DNA of 64,000 bases from Pseudorhizobium pelagicum (GCA_000722615.1 JOKI01000007.1:114778-178777); one strand, 5' to 3'; shown: positions 46,483-56,648, numbered from the stretch's first letter. A program made the numbers and translations. The notes: generated from the letters alone by a model not told the origin.

Positions 46483-47373
46483 GTGAAACTTCGCGGCACG
46501 CTGATCGGCTTCACCGCCATCCTGATGTGGTCCCTGCTGGCCCTGATGACCGCGGCCTCGGGCGGCATGCCACCCTTCCAGCTTTCGGCGATCACCTTTG
46601 CGATCGGCAGTCTTCCGGGGCTTCTCTTGTTTGCGGCAAGACCTGAGCGCATCAAGCTGCTCAGGCAGCCGTCCAAGGTCTGGCTCACTGGCATCCTCGG
46701 GCTCTTCGGCTACCATTTCCTCTACTTCACGGCCCTGCGCAATGCGCCCGCCGTGGAAGCCGGGTTGATCGCCTACCTCTGGCCGCTGTTCATCGTGGTC
46801 GGCTCGGCTCTCCTCCCGGGCGAGCGGTTGCGCTGGTATCATGTCGCGGGCGCGCTCGCGGGTCTGGCGGGAACCATCGCAATCGTCTCGCGCAACGGAT
46901 TGTCCTTCGACGACCGCTACTTGCTCGGATACGGCGCGGCCTTCCTCTGTGCTTTCACATGGTCCGGCTATTCGCTTCTCACCCGCCGCTTCGATCGCGT
47001 CTCCACCGATGTCGTCACCGGCTTCTGCCTCGCCACCGCGCTGCTGTCGCTCCTCTGCCATCTCGGTTTCGAGACGACCGTCTGGCCGGCAGATGCCGGT
47101 GAGTGGCTGGCGATCGTGGGGCTTGGCCTGCTTCCGGTCGGCGCGGCCTTCTATGCCTGGGACTACGGCGTCAAGAACGGCGACATCCAGATCATCGGCG
47201 CGGCAAGCTATGCGGCACCCCTGTTGTCGACGCTGATCCTGGTCGCCAGCGGCTTTGCCGAACCGGACTGGCGCATCGCGCTCGCCTGCCTGCTGATCAC
47301 CGGTGGCGCAGTCCTGGCGGCACGTGACATGTTCGGCCGGCGCAGCCCGGTCGAGGCAACGCCGGCGGAGTGA
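46483..47373 (+). CDS. EamA/DMT-family exporter (YddG-like)
   Basis: The 296-residue protein has ten hydrophobic segments and two EamA repeats. Features such as NAPAVEAGLIAYLWPLFIVVGSALL and GVKNGDIQIIGAASYAAPL resemble YddG, which exports aromatic amino acids. Start: a GTG at 46483 behind AGGGGGCAGG; no ATG fits. A short hairpin (GGGGCGAAGCCCC) lies just before it. The neighbouring aromatic genes (hisC-tyrC) are 2 kb away and unrelated in operon. It converges with the cupin gene, stops 3 bp apart. Confidence 0.85.
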   Translation: MKLRGTLIGFTAILMWSLLALMTAASGGMPPFQLSAITFAIGSLPGLLLFAARPERIKLLRQPSKVWLTGILGLFGYHFLYFTALRNAPAVEAGLIAYLWPLFIVVGSALLPGERLRWYHVAGALAGLAGTIAIVSRNGLSFDDRYLLGYGAAFLCAFTWSGYSLLTRRFDRVSTDVVTGFCLATALLSLLCHLGFETTVWPADAGEWLAIVGLGLLPVGAAFYAWDYGVKNGDIQIIGAASYAAPLLSTLILVASGFAEPDWRIALACLLITGGAVLAARDMFGRRSPVEATPAE

Positions 47374-47376
47374 GGT

Positions 47377-47802
47377 TCAGGCGCTGCCCGGCTTCCAGTC
47401 CGGCGGCGCCATCTCGAAGGCCACGAAGTCGAAGCCGGGCGCCACGGTGCAGCCGACCAGCGCGAAGCGGCCCATCGGTTCAGCCGCCTGCCAGGCGTTG
47501 GCCGGTACGATCGCCTGCGGACGCTCTCCCTGCAGCAGATCGGTTCCCAGAATGACGGTCTCCACCCGCTCACCGTCCTGCGAGATCTTCAGCCGCAGCG
47601 GATCGCCGGCGTGGAAGTGCCAGGCTTCCGCGGCATCGCGGACCCGGTGCCAGTGGGAGCGCTCCCCGGCCTGCAGCAGGTAATAGATGGCGGTGGAATG
47701 TCCGCGCGGGCCGCCGGCCGGATCGCGGAAGGTTTCCACATACCAGCCGCCCTCCGGATGGCGCTGCATGCCCAGGGTCCGGATGATGTCCTCTGCCGTC
47801 AT
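47377..47802 (-). CDS. Cupin-fold DUF985 protein
   Basis: The 141-residue protein belongs to the DUF985/cupin_5 family: MTAEDIIRTLGMQRHPEGGWYVETFRD, AIYYLLQAGERSHWHRV, EAWHFHAGDPL and the closing GCTVAPGFDFVAFEM. The two His-rich strands suggest a metal or small-ligand site, but the role is not known. The ATG at 47802 lies 1 bp after the gloB stop; a longer frame overlaps gloB. gloB and this gene are therefore one transcript. Confidence 0.88.
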   Translation of the reverse strand: MTAEDIIRTLGMQRHPEGGWYVETFRDPAGGPRGHSTAIYYLLQAGERSHWHRVRDAAEAWHFHAGDPLRLKISQDGERVETVILGTDLLQGERPQAIVPANAWQAAEPMGRFALVGCTVAPGFDFVAFEMAPPDWKPGSA

Positions 47803-47803
47803 C

Positions 47804-48574
47804 CTAGAAGTTGTCCTTGCGCTTGCGGATTTCCGCAAAGACCTCTTCGTTCGACTTGGTTTCCATCAGCAGGTTGCGGCGGATTGCCGGGTCCGTGGCA
47901 CGCAGGAAGGGGTTGGTCTCCTTTTCCAGCCCGATCGTCGTCGGGATGGTGAACCTGCCGGCAGCCCGGGCTTCCTCGATGTCCTGTACCCTGTCCTGCA
48001 AACGGACATTGTCCGGATCGATGCTGATGGCGAAGCGGGCATTGGAGAGCGTGTATTCATGCCCGAAATAGACGGCAGTCTCGTCGGGCAAGGCCGCGAG
48101 CTTCTGGAGCGAATGCCACATGTCTGCTGCAGGCCGCTCGAAGAGGCGTCCGCAACCGAGCGCGAACAGGGTGTCGGCGGCAAACAGGATCTTGTCGTCG
48201 GGAAAATAGTAGCAGATGTGCCCGGCGGTGTGTCCCGGGGTCTCGATGACGCAGACCGTATGGTTGCCGAACTGAAACTCGTCGCCCTCCATCACCGAAT
48301 TGTCGAGCCCGGGGATCGCCACGGCCTCGTTGACCGGGCCGATGATCTCCAGGTCGAACTTCTCCTTCAGGGCGAGGTTCGCCTCGACGTGATCGGTATG
48401 GTGATGGGTCGTCAGGATATGACTGAGCCGCCATCCGCGGCGGGCAAGGGCGTCCAGGATCGGCTGCTCCTCGGGAGCATCGATCGTTGCCGTCAGCCCC
48501 GTCTCCGGATCATGGACAAGGACACCGTAATTGTCGCTACGGCATTGAAAGACTTCGATCTCCAGTGACTTCAT
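47804..48574 (-). CDS. gloB: Hydroxyacylglutathione hydrolase (glyoxalase II)
   Basis: The 256-residue metallo-beta-lactamase-fold enzyme hydrolyses S-lactoylglutathione to lactate and glutathione, completing methylglyoxal detoxification. The metal site [10 protein letters not shown] is at about 56-65; [27 protein letters not shown] and [14 protein letters not shown] complete the set. It is the first gene of a pair with the cupin protein, and divergent from the methyltransferase gene across ~90 bp. gloA is not in the window. Confidence 0.95.
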   Translation of the reverse strand: MKSLEIEVFQCRSDNYGVLVHDPETGLTATIDAPEEQPILDALARRGWRLSHILTTHHHTDHVEANLALKEKFDLEIIGPVNEAVAIPGLDNSVMEGDEFQFGNHTVCVIETPGHTAGHICYYFPDDKILFAADTLFALGCGRLFERPAADMWHSLQKLAALPDETAVYFGHEYTLSNARFAISIDPDNVRLQDRVQDIEEARAAGRFTIPTTIGLEKETNPFLRATDPAIRRNLLMETKSNEEVFAEIRKRKDNF

Positions 48575-48661
48575 GAGTCTCCCTCGTTGCAGACATTGGC
48601 GTCAGAACAATGTAGAGGTCGTGCCGTTGTTCTCCAACCGCTGTCTCTTAGCTTTTTTACC

Positions 48662-49426
48662 ATGCAAACCGATATCGTCGATCTCCGCGAGTTCTATCAT
48701 TCCGCCCTTGGCCGCCTGGCCGAGCGGTCGATCACGCTGGCGCTGTCCTCGCTGTGGACGCGACTGCCGGAGGAGCGGCTGGTCGGTCTCGGCTACGCGG
48801 TGCCCTATCTGGAGCGTTTCCGGGCCGATACGGAACGGACCTTTGCCTTCATGTCGGCGGGACAGGGGGCGGTCAACTGGCCGGTCGGGGAGCGGTCGAC
48901 CACGGCACTGGTGTTCGACGAGGAGCTGCCGCTGCCGGATTCCTCGGTGGACCGGGTGCTAATGGTGCATTCGCTGGAGTTTGCAGAAAATCCGCGCGAG
49001 ACGCTGAAGGAGCTCTGGCGGGTGCTGGCTCCCGGTGGGCGGCTGGTGATCGTCGTGCCGAACCGCCGCGGCGTCTGGGCGCGGATGGAACATACGCCGT
49101 TCGGTTCCGGGCGACCCTATTCGCGCGGTCAGCTCATCGGGCTGTTGCGCGAAACCAACTTCACGCCGGCGGCCAGCGCCGATGCGCTGTTCTTTCCGCC
49201 GTCGCGGATACGCATGGTGCTGAAGTTCCGCAACGTGCTGGAGCGGATGGGCCGGCGCTTCTGGCCGGTCTTCTCCGGCGTCATCATCGTGGAGGCCCAG
49301 AAGCGGCTCTACCAGGGGCTGCCCGTTGCTGCGCGGGCCTCGCGTCGCGTCTTCGTGCCGGTGCTTGCGCCGCAGGGCGTGCCGACCACCCGCGCTGCGG
49401 CAAAGGCGCCCCACGCCGGGGGCTGA
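48662..49426 (+). CDS. Class I SAM-dependent methyltransferase
   Basis: The 254-residue protein has a Rossmann methyltransferase core: a variant motif I region, [41 protein letters not shown] and [16 protein letters not shown]. The glycine motif usual in motif I is not obvious, so its activity is less certain. The ATG at 48662 ([12 protein letters not shown]) is preferred over an upstream methionine at 48587. It is just ahead of hisC-tyrC. The substrate is unknown; a similar gene stands before hisC in related rhizobia, to my recollection. Confidence 0.85.
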   Translation: MQTDIVDLREFYHSALGRLAERSITLALSSLWTRLPEERLVGLGYAVPYLERFRADTERTFAFMSAGQGAVNWPVGERSTTALVFDEELPLPDSSVDRVLMVHSLEFAENPRETLKELWRVLAPGGRLVIVVPNRRGVWARMEHTPFGSGRPYSRGQLIGLLRETNFTPAASADALFFPPSRIRMVLKFRNVLERMGRRFWPVFSGVIIVEAQKRLYQGLPVAARASRRVFVPVLAPQGVPTTRAAAKAPHAGG

Positions 49427-49505
49427 CCCTCGACAAAGCGGTCGTTCGGCATTAATGCCGATGGATCATCCGTCGTTACCTGCACCCTTCCAGAAGGTCG
49501 ATCCC

Positions 49506-50615
49506 ATGAGCATCGTCGTCACCGAGCCTGTTCCGCGTCCTGGCATCCTGGATATTGCCGCCTATGTGCCCGGCAAGGAACATGCGCCGGGCGTGGCGCG
49601 CGTCTTCAAGCTGTCCGCCAACGAGACGCCGCTCGGCGCAAGCCCCAAGGCCATCGAGGCGTTCAAGGCAGCAGCAAGCCACCTCGAGATCTATCCCGAC
49701 GGCCTGGCGACGGAACTGCGCGAGGCGATCGGCGCGGTGCACGGGCTGAATACCGCCAACATCCTGTGCGGCAACGGCTCGGACGAACTGCTCGGCCTGC
49801 TCTGCCACGTCTATCTGGGCGTCGGCGACGAGGCGGTCATCACCGAGCACGGCTTCCTCGTCTACAAGATCCAGATCATGGGCGCGGGCGCAAAGCCGGT
49901 CGTCGCCAAGGAGAAGGACGCCACGGTCGATGTCGACGCCATTCTGGCTGCCGTCACCGAGAAGACGAAGCTTGTCTTCATCGCAAACCCGGGCAATCCT
50001 ACGGGCACCTATGTTCCCGTCTCGGAAATCCGCCGCCTGCATGCGGGCCTGCCGAAGAACGTCATCCTGGTGCTCGATGCCGCCTATGCCGAATACGTTC
50101 GCCGCAACGACTACGAGGCCGGTCTCGAGCTCGTCGCCACCAGCCGCAACGTCGTCATGACGCGCACCTTCTCGAAGGCCTATGGGTTGGCTGCGCTGCG
50201 CATCGGCTGGATGTATGCGCCGACCGCCATCATCGACGCGATGAACCGGGTGCGCGGCCCGTTCAACATGAACGCACCGGCGATCGCGGCCGGCGCCAGC
50301 GCCGTGCGCGACCAGGCCTTCATCGAGAAGGCCGTGGAGCACAACACCCTCTGGCTCGACAAGCTGACGCATGCCTTCGAGGCCATCGGCCTTCGCGTGA
50401 CGCCGTCGGTCACCAACTTCCTGCTGATCCACTTCCCGGACGTCGACGGCAAGCGCGCCGAGGAGGCCGATGCCTTCCTGACCAGCCGCGGCTACATCCT
50501 GCGCGCCGTCAAGGGCTATGGATTTCCGAACGCCCTGCGCATGACGGTCGGTACCGAGGAGGCGAACCGGGGCGTGATCGAGACGCTCGGCGAATTCATG
50601 GGACGCACGGCATGA
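49506..50615 (+). CDS. hisC: Histidinol-phosphate aminotransferase (HisC-type)
   Basis: The 369-residue class II aminotransferase has the PLP lysine K224 ([16 protein letters not shown]), the aspartate motif VLDAAYAEY and PGNPTGT. It transfers amino groups with imidazole-acetol phosphate or, in this operon setting, aromatic acceptors: HisC enzymes next to a prephenate dehydrogenase often act in tyrosine and phenylalanine synthesis too. The ATG at 49506 (MSIVVTEP) follows GAAGG. It overlaps the next gene by 4 bp (ATGA). Confidence 0.93.
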   Translation: MSIVVTEPVPRPGILDIAAYVPGKEHAPGVARVFKLSANETPLGASPKAIEAFKAAASHLEIYPDGLATELREAIGAVHGLNTANILCGNGSDELLGLLCHVYLGVGDEAVITEHGFLVYKIQIMGAGAKPVVAKEKDATVDVDAILAAVTEKTKLVFIANPGNPTGTYVPVSEIRRLHAGLPKNVILVLDAAYAEYVRRNDYEAGLELVATSRNVVMTRTFSKAYGLAALRIGWMYAPTAIIDAMNRVRGPFNMNAPAIAAGASAVRDQAFIEKAVEHNTLWLDKLTHAFEAIGLRVTPSVTNFLLIHFPDVDGKRAEEADAFLTSRGYILRAVKGYGFPNALRMTVGTEEANRGVIETLGEFMGRTA

Positions 50616-51538
50616 CGGATGCCCTCTTCAGCCGCATTGCGCTGATCGGCATCGGCCTCATCGGTTCCTCGATTGCCCGGGACGTGAAGGCGCTGGGGCT
50701 GGCGAAGGAGGTGGTGATCTCGACGCGGAGCGCGGAAACGCTGCGCCGGGCGGAGGAACTGCAGCTTGGAACCAGCTATACGGCTTCGGCGGCAGAGGCG
50801 GTCAAGGGTGCCGATCTCGTCATCGTTTCGGTTCCCGTCGGTGCCTCCGAGGAGGTGGCCCGCCAGATCGCAGCAACGCTGAAACCCGGAGCCATCGTCA
50901 CCGACGTCGGTTCGACCAAGGCCTCGGTCATCGCACAGATGGCGCCGCATATGCCCGAGGGCGTTCACTTCATCCCCGGACATCCCCTGGCGGGCACCGA
51001 GAAGTCCGGCCCCGATGCCGGCTTCGAAGGTCTCTTCCAGGGGCGTTGGTGCATCTTCACGCCGCTTCCCGATACCGATCCGGAGGCGCTGCGAAAGCTG
51101 ACCGCCTTCTGGACGGCGCTCGGCTCGCGCATCGACGAGATGGACCCGCAGCACCACGACAAGGTGCTGGCGATCGTGTCGCACCTGCCGCATATCATCG
51201 CCTACAACATCGTCGGCACGGCGGACGACCTGGAGACCGTGACGGAATCGGAAGTCATCAAGTATTCCGCCTCCGGTTTTCGCGATTTCACCCGCCTTGC
51301 CGCGTCCGATCCAACCATGTGGCGCGACGTCTGCCTGCACAACCGGGAAGCGATCCTGGAGATGCTGGCGCGGTTTTCCGAGGATCTCGCCTATCTGCAG
51401 CGGGCGATCCGCTGGGGCGAGGGCGACAAGCTGTTCGAGCTCTTCAGCCGCACCCGCACCATCCGCCGCTCGATCGTCGAGGCGGGGCAGGATGTCGACG
51501 TGCCGGACTTCGGCCGGCACGCGCTCGACAAGAAGTAG
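50612..51538 (+). CDS. tyrC: Prephenate/arogenate dehydrogenase family protein
   Basis: The 308-residue protein has an N-terminal Rossmann domain ([14 protein letters not shown] near 11-24) and the helical dimerisation domain with [13 protein letters not shown] and [14 protein letters not shown]. It oxidises prephenate or arogenate with NAD(P)+ on the tyrosine branch. The start is the ATG at 50612 overlapping the hisC stop; the longer open frame upstream lies within hisC. The histidine expected for catalysis is seen in the PGHPLAG motif. With hisC it forms a coupled pair for aromatic amino acid synthesis. Confidence 0.93.
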   Translation: MTDALFSRIALIGIGLIGSSIARDVKALGLAKEVVISTRSAETLRRAEELQLGTSYTASAAEAVKGADLVIVSVPVGASEEVARQIAATLKPGAIVTDVGSTKASVIAQMAPHMPEGVHFIPGHPLAGTEKSGPDAGFEGLFQGRWCIFTPLPDTDPEALRKLTAFWTALGSRIDEMDPQHHDKVLAIVSHLPHIIAYNIVGTADDLETVTESEVIKYSASGFRDFTRLAASDPTMWRDVCLHNREAILEMLARFSEDLAYLQRAIRWGEGDKLFELFSRTRTIRRSIVEAGQDVDVPDFGRHALDKK

Positions 51539-51544
51539 CGCACA

Positions 51545-52549
51545 TCAGAGCCGCGGAATTTCTCCGAGCGGGATGAAGCCGCCCGCGAAGACCTTGCCGC
51601 GGTTGACGGTCAGGTCGATGGAGGCATTCTGTCCGCCGCCGTTCAGCGCCGATAGCATGCCGGCAACCGTCTGCAGGGCCGGTGCGATCTCTGGAAAGGC
51701 CAGCGCCAGGCTGTTGCGCCAGGCGTCGATCTGTTCGACCTGAAGCTTCAGGCGACCCGAGAGATAGCCCTCCTCGTCGATCGAGAAGGGGCCGGTCACG
51801 GTGATGACGCGGCCCTCGCCCAGATCTGCCGAGAGCGTGCGCATCTCGCCCTGCGTGCCATAGAGGGCGATACCGTTCGGATCGGTGCCGTCAATCAGTC
51901 CCGCCCGTCCCGCCAGCGTCACGTCGACCGTCGCCGTCATCGGCGGCAGCAGTTCCGGCAGGCCTTCGGCCGTGGTGCGGGCATTCTGAAGCAGCAGGGC
52001 GGCATCGAGGTCCTGGCCGTTCTGGCGCAGGTGCATCTCCGTCCGTTCGGCGCTGAGGCTGAAAGGCTGGCTGGCGGAGGAGACGATGCTCGTCGTCGCG
52101 CCCTCGATGACGGTGGAACTCCGCTCGACACCGCCATTCCTGGCCGTCAGGCTCGACTGGAAATTCTCCCAGGTGCTCGATACCGTCAGCCCGTGGCTGG
52201 TGCGCACCTGCGCCGGGGCATCCACTTCCCAGACAATCTGGCCCGGCGCATAGACCTGCGCGGCGGAGCGCAGCGCGCCGAGCGTCGCGGAGATCCCGTT
52301 GTTACGGTCGTCGAGCGCCACCCGCGAGCAGAACAGCCCGATCCGGAACGGATAGCCGCGGTAATTGGCGTCCGCACATTCGACGGTGATCCCGTTGGTT
52401 TCCTGGCCGCCAAGAAGCGCCAGGGTCTCCTCCTTCAGGGTCGAGGCGGCATAGAACCAGCCACCGGTGTAGAGAGCGACCGCGAGGACGATCGCCGTCG
52501 CGAGGAGCCAAATCTTGCGGCTGACGCTGGTTCGGCTTGACGCTGACAT
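51545..52549 (-). CDS. DUF2125 protein with N-terminal membrane anchor
   Basis: The 334-residue protein has one N-terminal membrane segment (IWLLATAIVLAVALYTGGWFY region) and a DUF2125 domain: YRGYPFRIGLFCSRVAL near the start and GGFIPLGEIPRL at the C-terminus. Rich in beta, Ala, Thr and Gly, it resembles an AsmA-type periplasmic fold, but function is unknown. The ATG at 52549 follows GGAG by 7 nt. It converges on tyrC (6 bp between stops). Confidence 0.85.
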   Translation of the reverse strand: MSASSRTSVSRKIWLLATAIVLAVALYTGGWFYAASTLKEETLALLGGQETNGITVECADANYRGYPFRIGLFCSRVALDDRNNGISATLGALRSAAQVYAPGQIVWEVDAPAQVRTSHGLTVSSTWENFQSSLTARNGGVERSSTVIEGATTSIVSSASQPFSLSAERTEMHLRQNGQDLDAALLLQNARTTAEGLPELLPPMTATVDVTLAGRAGLIDGTDPNGIALYGTQGEMRTLSADLGEGRVITVTGPFSIDEEGYLSGRLKLQVEQIDAWRNSLALAFPEIAPALQTVAGMLSALNGGGQNASIDLTVNRGKVFAGGFIPLGEIPRL

Positions 52550-52602
52550 GATGATCTCCAATGGTGGCCCTGATGTAGCGCGGTGAGCGCTGTAGGGAAC
52601 GC

Positions 52603-53136
52603 ATGGCGCCGGATATGGACGAATTTTGGGTGTTTGGCTACGGATCGCTGATGTGGAATCCGGGCTTTCCCTATCTGGAAAAGGCTGGTGCCCACGTCTT
52701 CGGCTATCGACGCTCCCTCTGCGTCCGGTCGCATGTCCACCGCGGCACCCCCGAGCGGCCGGGGCTGGTCCTCGGGCTCGACCGCGGCGGGTCCTGTCGC
52801 GGCGTCGCGTTTCGCGTCGCGGGCGATGATCGGGCTGAGGTCCTCGACTACCTGCGGGCGAGGGAACTGGTGACGCATGTCTACAAGGAAAGGCTCCTGC
52901 CGATCACGCTTGCCGATCGCCAGCGGTTCACGGCGATAGGCTATGTGGTCGACCGGGCCCATGCGCAATATGCCGGTGCGCTCGACGTTCCCGAGGCTGC
53001 GCGGATCGTCCGCGAGGCCATCGGAAAATCCGGCCCCAACCCGACCTATGTGATCAACACGGTCGCTCATCTGCGGCAGATGGGCATCCGCGACCATTGG
53101 CTGGAAGGCGTCGAACGCCTGGTCGCGACACCTTAG
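52603..53136 (+). CDS. chaC: ChaC-family gamma-glutamylcyclotransferase
   Basis: This 177-residue protein has the family loop FGYGSLMWNPGF near 10-21 and the conserved acidic residue in a VYKERLLP segment. ChaC enzymes release 5-oxoproline from glutathione in the cytoplasm. Start: ATG at 52603; an ATG 5 codons later is also possible. Its stop overlaps the plsC stop by 4 bp in a convergent layout. With gloB nearby, it adds to the glutathione theme of this region, though as separate transcripts. Confidence 0.93.
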   Translation: MAPDMDEFWVFGYGSLMWNPGFPYLEKAGAHVFGYRRSLCVRSHVHRGTPERPGLVLGLDRGGSCRGVAFRVAGDDRAEVLDYLRARELVTHVYKERLLPITLADRQRFTAIGYVVDRAHAQYAGALDVPEAARIVREAIGKSGPNPTYVINTVAHLRQMGIRDHWLEGVERLVATP

Positions 53137-53921
53137 GCGCGTTCGGCGCGCAGTTCCGCCAGTCGCGTCACGGCCGTCGGCGGCAGGCGCAGGTGCGGGT
53201 TGGCCTCGACCGTTTCGATCAGCAGGTCGTCGCTGGCCTTTTCCAGCGTCGTCTTCAGGGTCTCGAAGAAGGTATCCGGGTCGAGGCCCGGCATGATCGG
53301 CGGCAGGATGCGGACCTTGAAGTGGCCGGGGAAGCGGACCGAGCGGCGTCGCGGCCAGAACAGGCCCGGATGCATGGCGATCGGAACGACAGGAACCTGG
53401 ATGTCCCGATAGATGCGGGCGATCCCGTAGCGGTATTCAGGAACGGCGCCCGGCGGGCGGCGCGTGCCCTCGGGGTAGATGATCAGCTGCCGGCCGTTGG
53501 CCATCTCCTGCTTGGTGCGCTCCATGACCTCGACCATGACCTTGCCGCGGGCGCCGCGATTGACCGGGATCATCCGCTGCTTCATCACGTACCAGCCGAA
53601 GAGCGGGATCCACAGAAGCTCGCGCTTGAGGATGTAGACCGGGTCCTTCTGCCAGGGCAGGAGCGCGAACGTGTCCCAGAAGGACTGGTGCTTCGGGGCG
53701 AAGATGCAGCCGCCCTCGGGAATGTTTTCCAGTCCCTCGATCTCGAAGGTGGTGCCGACGATCGTCTTCATCAGCCAGTGGTTGGAGCGCGCCCAGTTCC
53801 TGGGAACCGCAAAGGCCCTCTTGCGCGACACGAGGAAGTAGAACGGCGTCAGCACGATCATCTGGAGGATGAGATTGGCATAAAACGCCAGATTGAAGAG
53901 GATGGATCGAACCATCAGCAT
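53133..53921 (-). CDS. plsC: 1-acyl-sn-glycerol-3-phosphate acyltransferase (PlsC type)
   Basis: The 262-residue protein has an N-terminal hydrophobic segment and the LPLAT motifs: HQSFWD (HX4D) near 77-82, the substrate block around VNRGARGK, and IYPEGTRR near 148-155. It adds the second acyl chain to make phosphatidic acid. It is the last gene of the string ftsE-ftsX-ydcF-like-plsC on the minus strand (about 70 bp gaps). The start at 53921 or the next methionine (53915) would change little. Confidence 0.93.
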   Translation of the reverse strand: MLMVRSILFNLAFYANLILQMIVLTPFYFLVSRKRAFAVPRNWARSNHWLMKTIVGTTFEIEGLENIPEGGCIFAPKHQSFWDTFALLPWQKDPVYILKRELLWIPLFGWYVMKQRMIPVNRGARGKVMVEVMERTKQEMANGRQLIIYPEGTRRPPGAVPEYRYGIARIYRDIQVPVVPIAMHPGLFWPRRRSVRFPGHFKVRILPPIMPGLDPDTFFETLKTTLEKASDDLLIETVEANPHLRLPPTAVTRLAELRAERA

Positions 53922-53993
53922 GTGGACTTCCCTCGTGGATCAAGGCTGCCTACACGAGATTGCAGGCAAGCGAAAGCAGCTGTTGAAAGCGCT

Positions 53994-54707
53994 TCAAACC
54001 TTGTCGCCGGTGCGAAGGCCGCTCGGCCGCTCGATGCCGATCCAGTCGCGGGCGTTGGCGACCACCACCTTCACATATTCCGACATCATGGTGCGCAGGA
54101 CGTCGGGATCGGCAAACCAGGCCTTGCGGGTCAGGTCGGAGTTTACGACGGGGTAGGGGATGAACTGCGTGACGGCATCGACGCGGCGCAGTTCATGCAG
54201 GCTGCGCGGGATGTGGTAGTTGTTGGTGACGACCAGCACGACCGTGAAGCCGTTGTCGTGGATCCAGCGGGCAATTTCATTGGCATTGCCGGTGGTATCG
54301 AGCGCGTCATAGCCGATGTCGACGCAGCACGAGAACAGGTCCGAGGGGGTCTGGGTCATCTTGCGGATCTGCGCCGGCGTCGTCGACGGATGGGCACCGG
54401 AGATCAGCAGACGCTTGCCGGCGCCGTCGCGCAACAATCCCATCGCCTGGTCGATCCGCTGGTAACCGCCGGTCAGCACGACGATGGCGTCGGCCTTCAC
54501 CCCCTCCGGCGGCTTCAGGGAGGCGACCGAGTCGGCAAACCAGAGAAATCCGCCGAAGACACCGGCGATCAGCAGGAAACTGACCATGATCAGCCGTCGC
54601 ACGGCACGCCGCAGCCAGCTGCGGCGCGAAAACAGCTGGCGCGACATGCCGCGTCGTGGCGGCGCGCCAGTTGATCCGTTTCCCTTGATCGGACGAGTCG
54701 TGCTCAT
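53994..54707 (-). CDS. DUF218/YdcF-family membrane protein
   Basis: The 237-residue protein has a Ser/Arg-rich cytoplasmic N-terminus, one membrane segment (near 38-58) and a DUF218 domain with VVLTGGYQRIDQAMGLL, LLISGAHP, and VTNNYHIPRSLHELRR. E. coli YdcF and SanA/ElyC belong to this family, which is linked to cell-envelope and peptidoglycan metabolism without a settled reaction. Neighbours ftsEX upstream and plsC downstream fit an envelope role. Confidence 0.9.
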   Translation of the reverse strand: MSTTRPIKGNGSTGAPPRRGMSRQLFSRRSWLRRAVRRLIMVSFLLIAGVFGGFLWFADSVASLKPPEGVKADAIVVLTGGYQRIDQAMGLLRDGAGKRLLISGAHPSTTPAQIRKMTQTPSDLFSCCVDIGYDALDTTGNANEIARWIHDNGFTVVLVVTNNYHIPRSLHELRRVDAVTQFIPYPVVNSDLTRKAWFADPDVLRTMMSEYVKVVVANARDWIGIERPSGLRTGDKV

Positions 54708-54774
54708 GAATCAGTGCATAAACCGAGATAATGGCGGAGAACAGGTCTTTGTGCGTGGCCGCCCGTGCTGCAGC

Positions 54775-55782
54775 TCACGAGGCGGGCAGTCCGTCGGACC
54801 TGGCCGGGTCGGACCGCACGAGATCGATCTCGTCGATCGTCTTCATCACCGTCAGCCGCGCCGTCAGCGTGGTCAGCAGTGCGATCAGGATCATCGTGGC
54901 GAAGATGCCGACATAGCCGATGACGCCCGGCGAGAAGGCTCCAAACAGCGCCATGGCCTGGTCGCTTTCCGGGGTGGCGCGGGAACTCGCCTGCCAGGCG
55001 CCCAGGACGGCGAAGAGAATGGCTGCGACGGCGCTGCCGGCGGCCGATCCCTTCAGGCTGATCTTCAGGAAGTGCTTCTGAAACTCGCGGGCCACGAAGG
55101 AGCTTTCGGCGCCGACGAAGTGCAGCACCTCGACGATATGCCTGTTGCCCGAGATGGCCCCGCGGGTGGCGAAGACGACGGTCAGCACCATGGCCGTAAA
55201 GACCAGGATCAGGACGCCGGTGCCGATCCAGACGGTGGTGCTGGCCATGGAGACGAGCCGGTCGACCCAGGTGCGATGGTCGTCGAGAAAGGCCTGCGGA
55301 ACCTCCTTCGAGAGGAGATCGCGCATGGCGGCGAAATCGGGCGGGTTCTGCTCGTCGATGGTGATGATGACGAGGCGCGGCACCGGCAGTTCCTCGAGAT
55401 CGAGGCCGGTGCCCAGCCATGGCTCCAGGAGGCGTGCCGTCGCGGCGTCGTCCATGATGGTGCCCTGCGTCGTGCCGACGAAGCTCAAGGCCAGGGTCTT
55501 GGCCGTCTGAAGCGCCGCGTCCATGTCGAGCCCCTCGGTGGGCTTGATCTGGATGGTGATCTCGCGGGAGATCTGGCTCTGCCACCCGGCCGCCGTGGCC
55601 CTCACCATGGTGACGGCGCCGAAGGTGAGGCAGGCCAGAAAGGCCATGATGGCGATGACGACGATCAGAGCGGTGCCCTGGATGTTGGTCGGGGGCAGGA
55701 TGGGCGCCGTCGGCCGGACGCGCATCTCCGTGCGCCGCGGCGCGGCCTTCTTGTCGGATTTGATGCGGGTGATCTCATTCAT
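54775..55782 (-). CDS. ftsX: Cell-division ABC transporter permease FtsX
   Basis: The 335-residue protein has a cytoplasmic N-terminus rich in Lys and Arg, then a first membrane segment (IVVIAIMAFLACLTFGAV), a large periplasmic loop (about 60-180) and three more segments, ending in a short cytoplasmic tail. In the FtsEX complex it controls peptidoglycan hydrolases at the division site. The start overlaps the ftsE stop by 8 bp. The family features GNRHIVEVLHFVGA and the ExxK-like pair are present. Confidence 0.94.
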   Translation of the reverse strand: MNEITRIKSDKKAAPRRTEMRVRPTAPILPPTNIQGTALIVVIAIMAFLACLTFGAVTMVRATAAGWQSQISREITIQIKPTEGLDMDAALQTAKTLALSFVGTTQGTIMDDAATARLLEPWLGTGLDLEELPVPRLVIITIDEQNPPDFAAMRDLLSKEVPQAFLDDHRTWVDRLVSMASTTVWIGTGVLILVFTAMVLTVVFATRGAISGNRHIVEVLHFVGAESSFVAREFQKHFLKISLKGSAAGSAVAAILFAVLGAWQASSRATPESDQAMALFGAFSPGVIGYVGIFATMILIALLTTLTARLTVMKTIDEIDLVRSDPARSDGLPAS

Positions 55783-56434
55783 AGATATCGAGCCGCCCTT
55801 CCGTCAGGATCATGCGTCGCGCGTTCACCTGGTCCATCAGTCCGAGGTCGTGGGTGGCGATGACCACCGCCGTCCCCAGCCGGTTCAGTTCGAGGAAGAG
55901 ATTGAGGAGGCGCTGCGCCATCGGCGGATCGACGTTGCCGGTGGGCTCGTCGGCCAGCAGGATCTCCGGCCTGTCCATCAGTGCACGGGCAATCGCCGCG
56001 CGCTGCTTCTCGCCGCCCGACAGGACCGGCGGCAGGACATTGATGCGCTCCCCGAGCCCCACCCACTTCAAAAGCTCGATGACGTCGTTGCGGTAGCTCG
56101 TCTCGTCCTTGCCGCGGACGCGCAGGGGCAGGGCGACGTTCTCGTAGGTCGTCAGGTGGTCGAGCAGCCGGAAGTCCTGGAAGACAATGCCGACGCGGCG
56201 GCGCAGCATGGGCAGTTCGCTGCGCGGGATCTGCGACAGGTCGCGACCGAACATGCGAATCAGTCCGCGGGTCGGCTGCAGCGACATGAACAGAAGGCGC
56301 AGCAGCGTCGTCTTTCCGGCGCCCGAGGGGCCGGTGAGGAACTGAAATGAGCGTTTCGGGATGTCGAACGTCATGTCCCGGAGGATCTCCGGGCCCATAC
56401 CGTAGCGGAGGCCGACATTCTCGAAGTGAATCAA
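55775..56434 (-). CDS. ftsE: Cell-division ABC transporter ATPase FtsE
   Basis: A 219-residue ATPase if the TTG at 56434 is used (LIHFENVGLRYG becomes MIHFENVGLRYG). It has Walker A GPSGAGKTT, the Q-loop FQDFRLL, signature LSGGEKQR and Walker B ILLADEPT, all in standard order. An in-frame TTG 12 codons upstream (56470) would give 231 residues; the shorter form matches the family length better. It is coupled to ftsX by overlap and is the promoter-proximal gene of the string. Confidence 0.93.
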   Translation of the reverse strand: MIHFENVGLRYGMGPEILRDMTFDIPKRSFQFLTGPSGAGKTTLLRLLFMSLQPTRGLIRMFGRDLSQIPRSELPMLRRRVGIVFQDFRLLDHLTTYENVALPLRVRGKDETSYRNDVIELLKWVGLGERINVLPPVLSGGEKQRAAIARALMDRPEILLADEPTGNVDPPMAQRLLNLFLELNRLGTAVVIATHDLGLMDQVNARRMILTEGRLDIYE

Positions 56435-56539
56435 TGGAAAATCCGAATCCTGATATTCAGGCCGCCACAATCCGTCGTGCGGCAGCCAATTGCAACGGCC
56501 ACTCGAATAGGTCGTTTTGAGGGCCGCGTTCGCGAAGCA

Positions 56540-56547
56540 TTAACCAT
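56540..56547 (+). promoter_or_regulatory. TTAACCAT motif (possible CtrA site) between ftsE and its divergent neighbour
   Basis: TTAACCAT occurs here in the ~210-bp divergent region. It is one of the two CtrA motifs described for alphaproteobacteria. CtrA or a relative controlling ftsEX would make sense, but a single 8-mer is weak evidence. Confidence 0.4.
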
Positions 56548-56648
56548 TCGAATTTACGACTGAGTAGGATTCGATTCAATGCCGAGACTGACCTTCACCG
56601 ATGGTGACGAAAGGGTCGTGTGCAACTCGTGCCCGAAAGGGGAGAACG

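Noticed and set aside
49766..50611. Upstream extension of the prephenate dehydrogenase frame
   Set aside because: It runs inside hisC in another frame; the ATGA junction at 50612 is the natural start.
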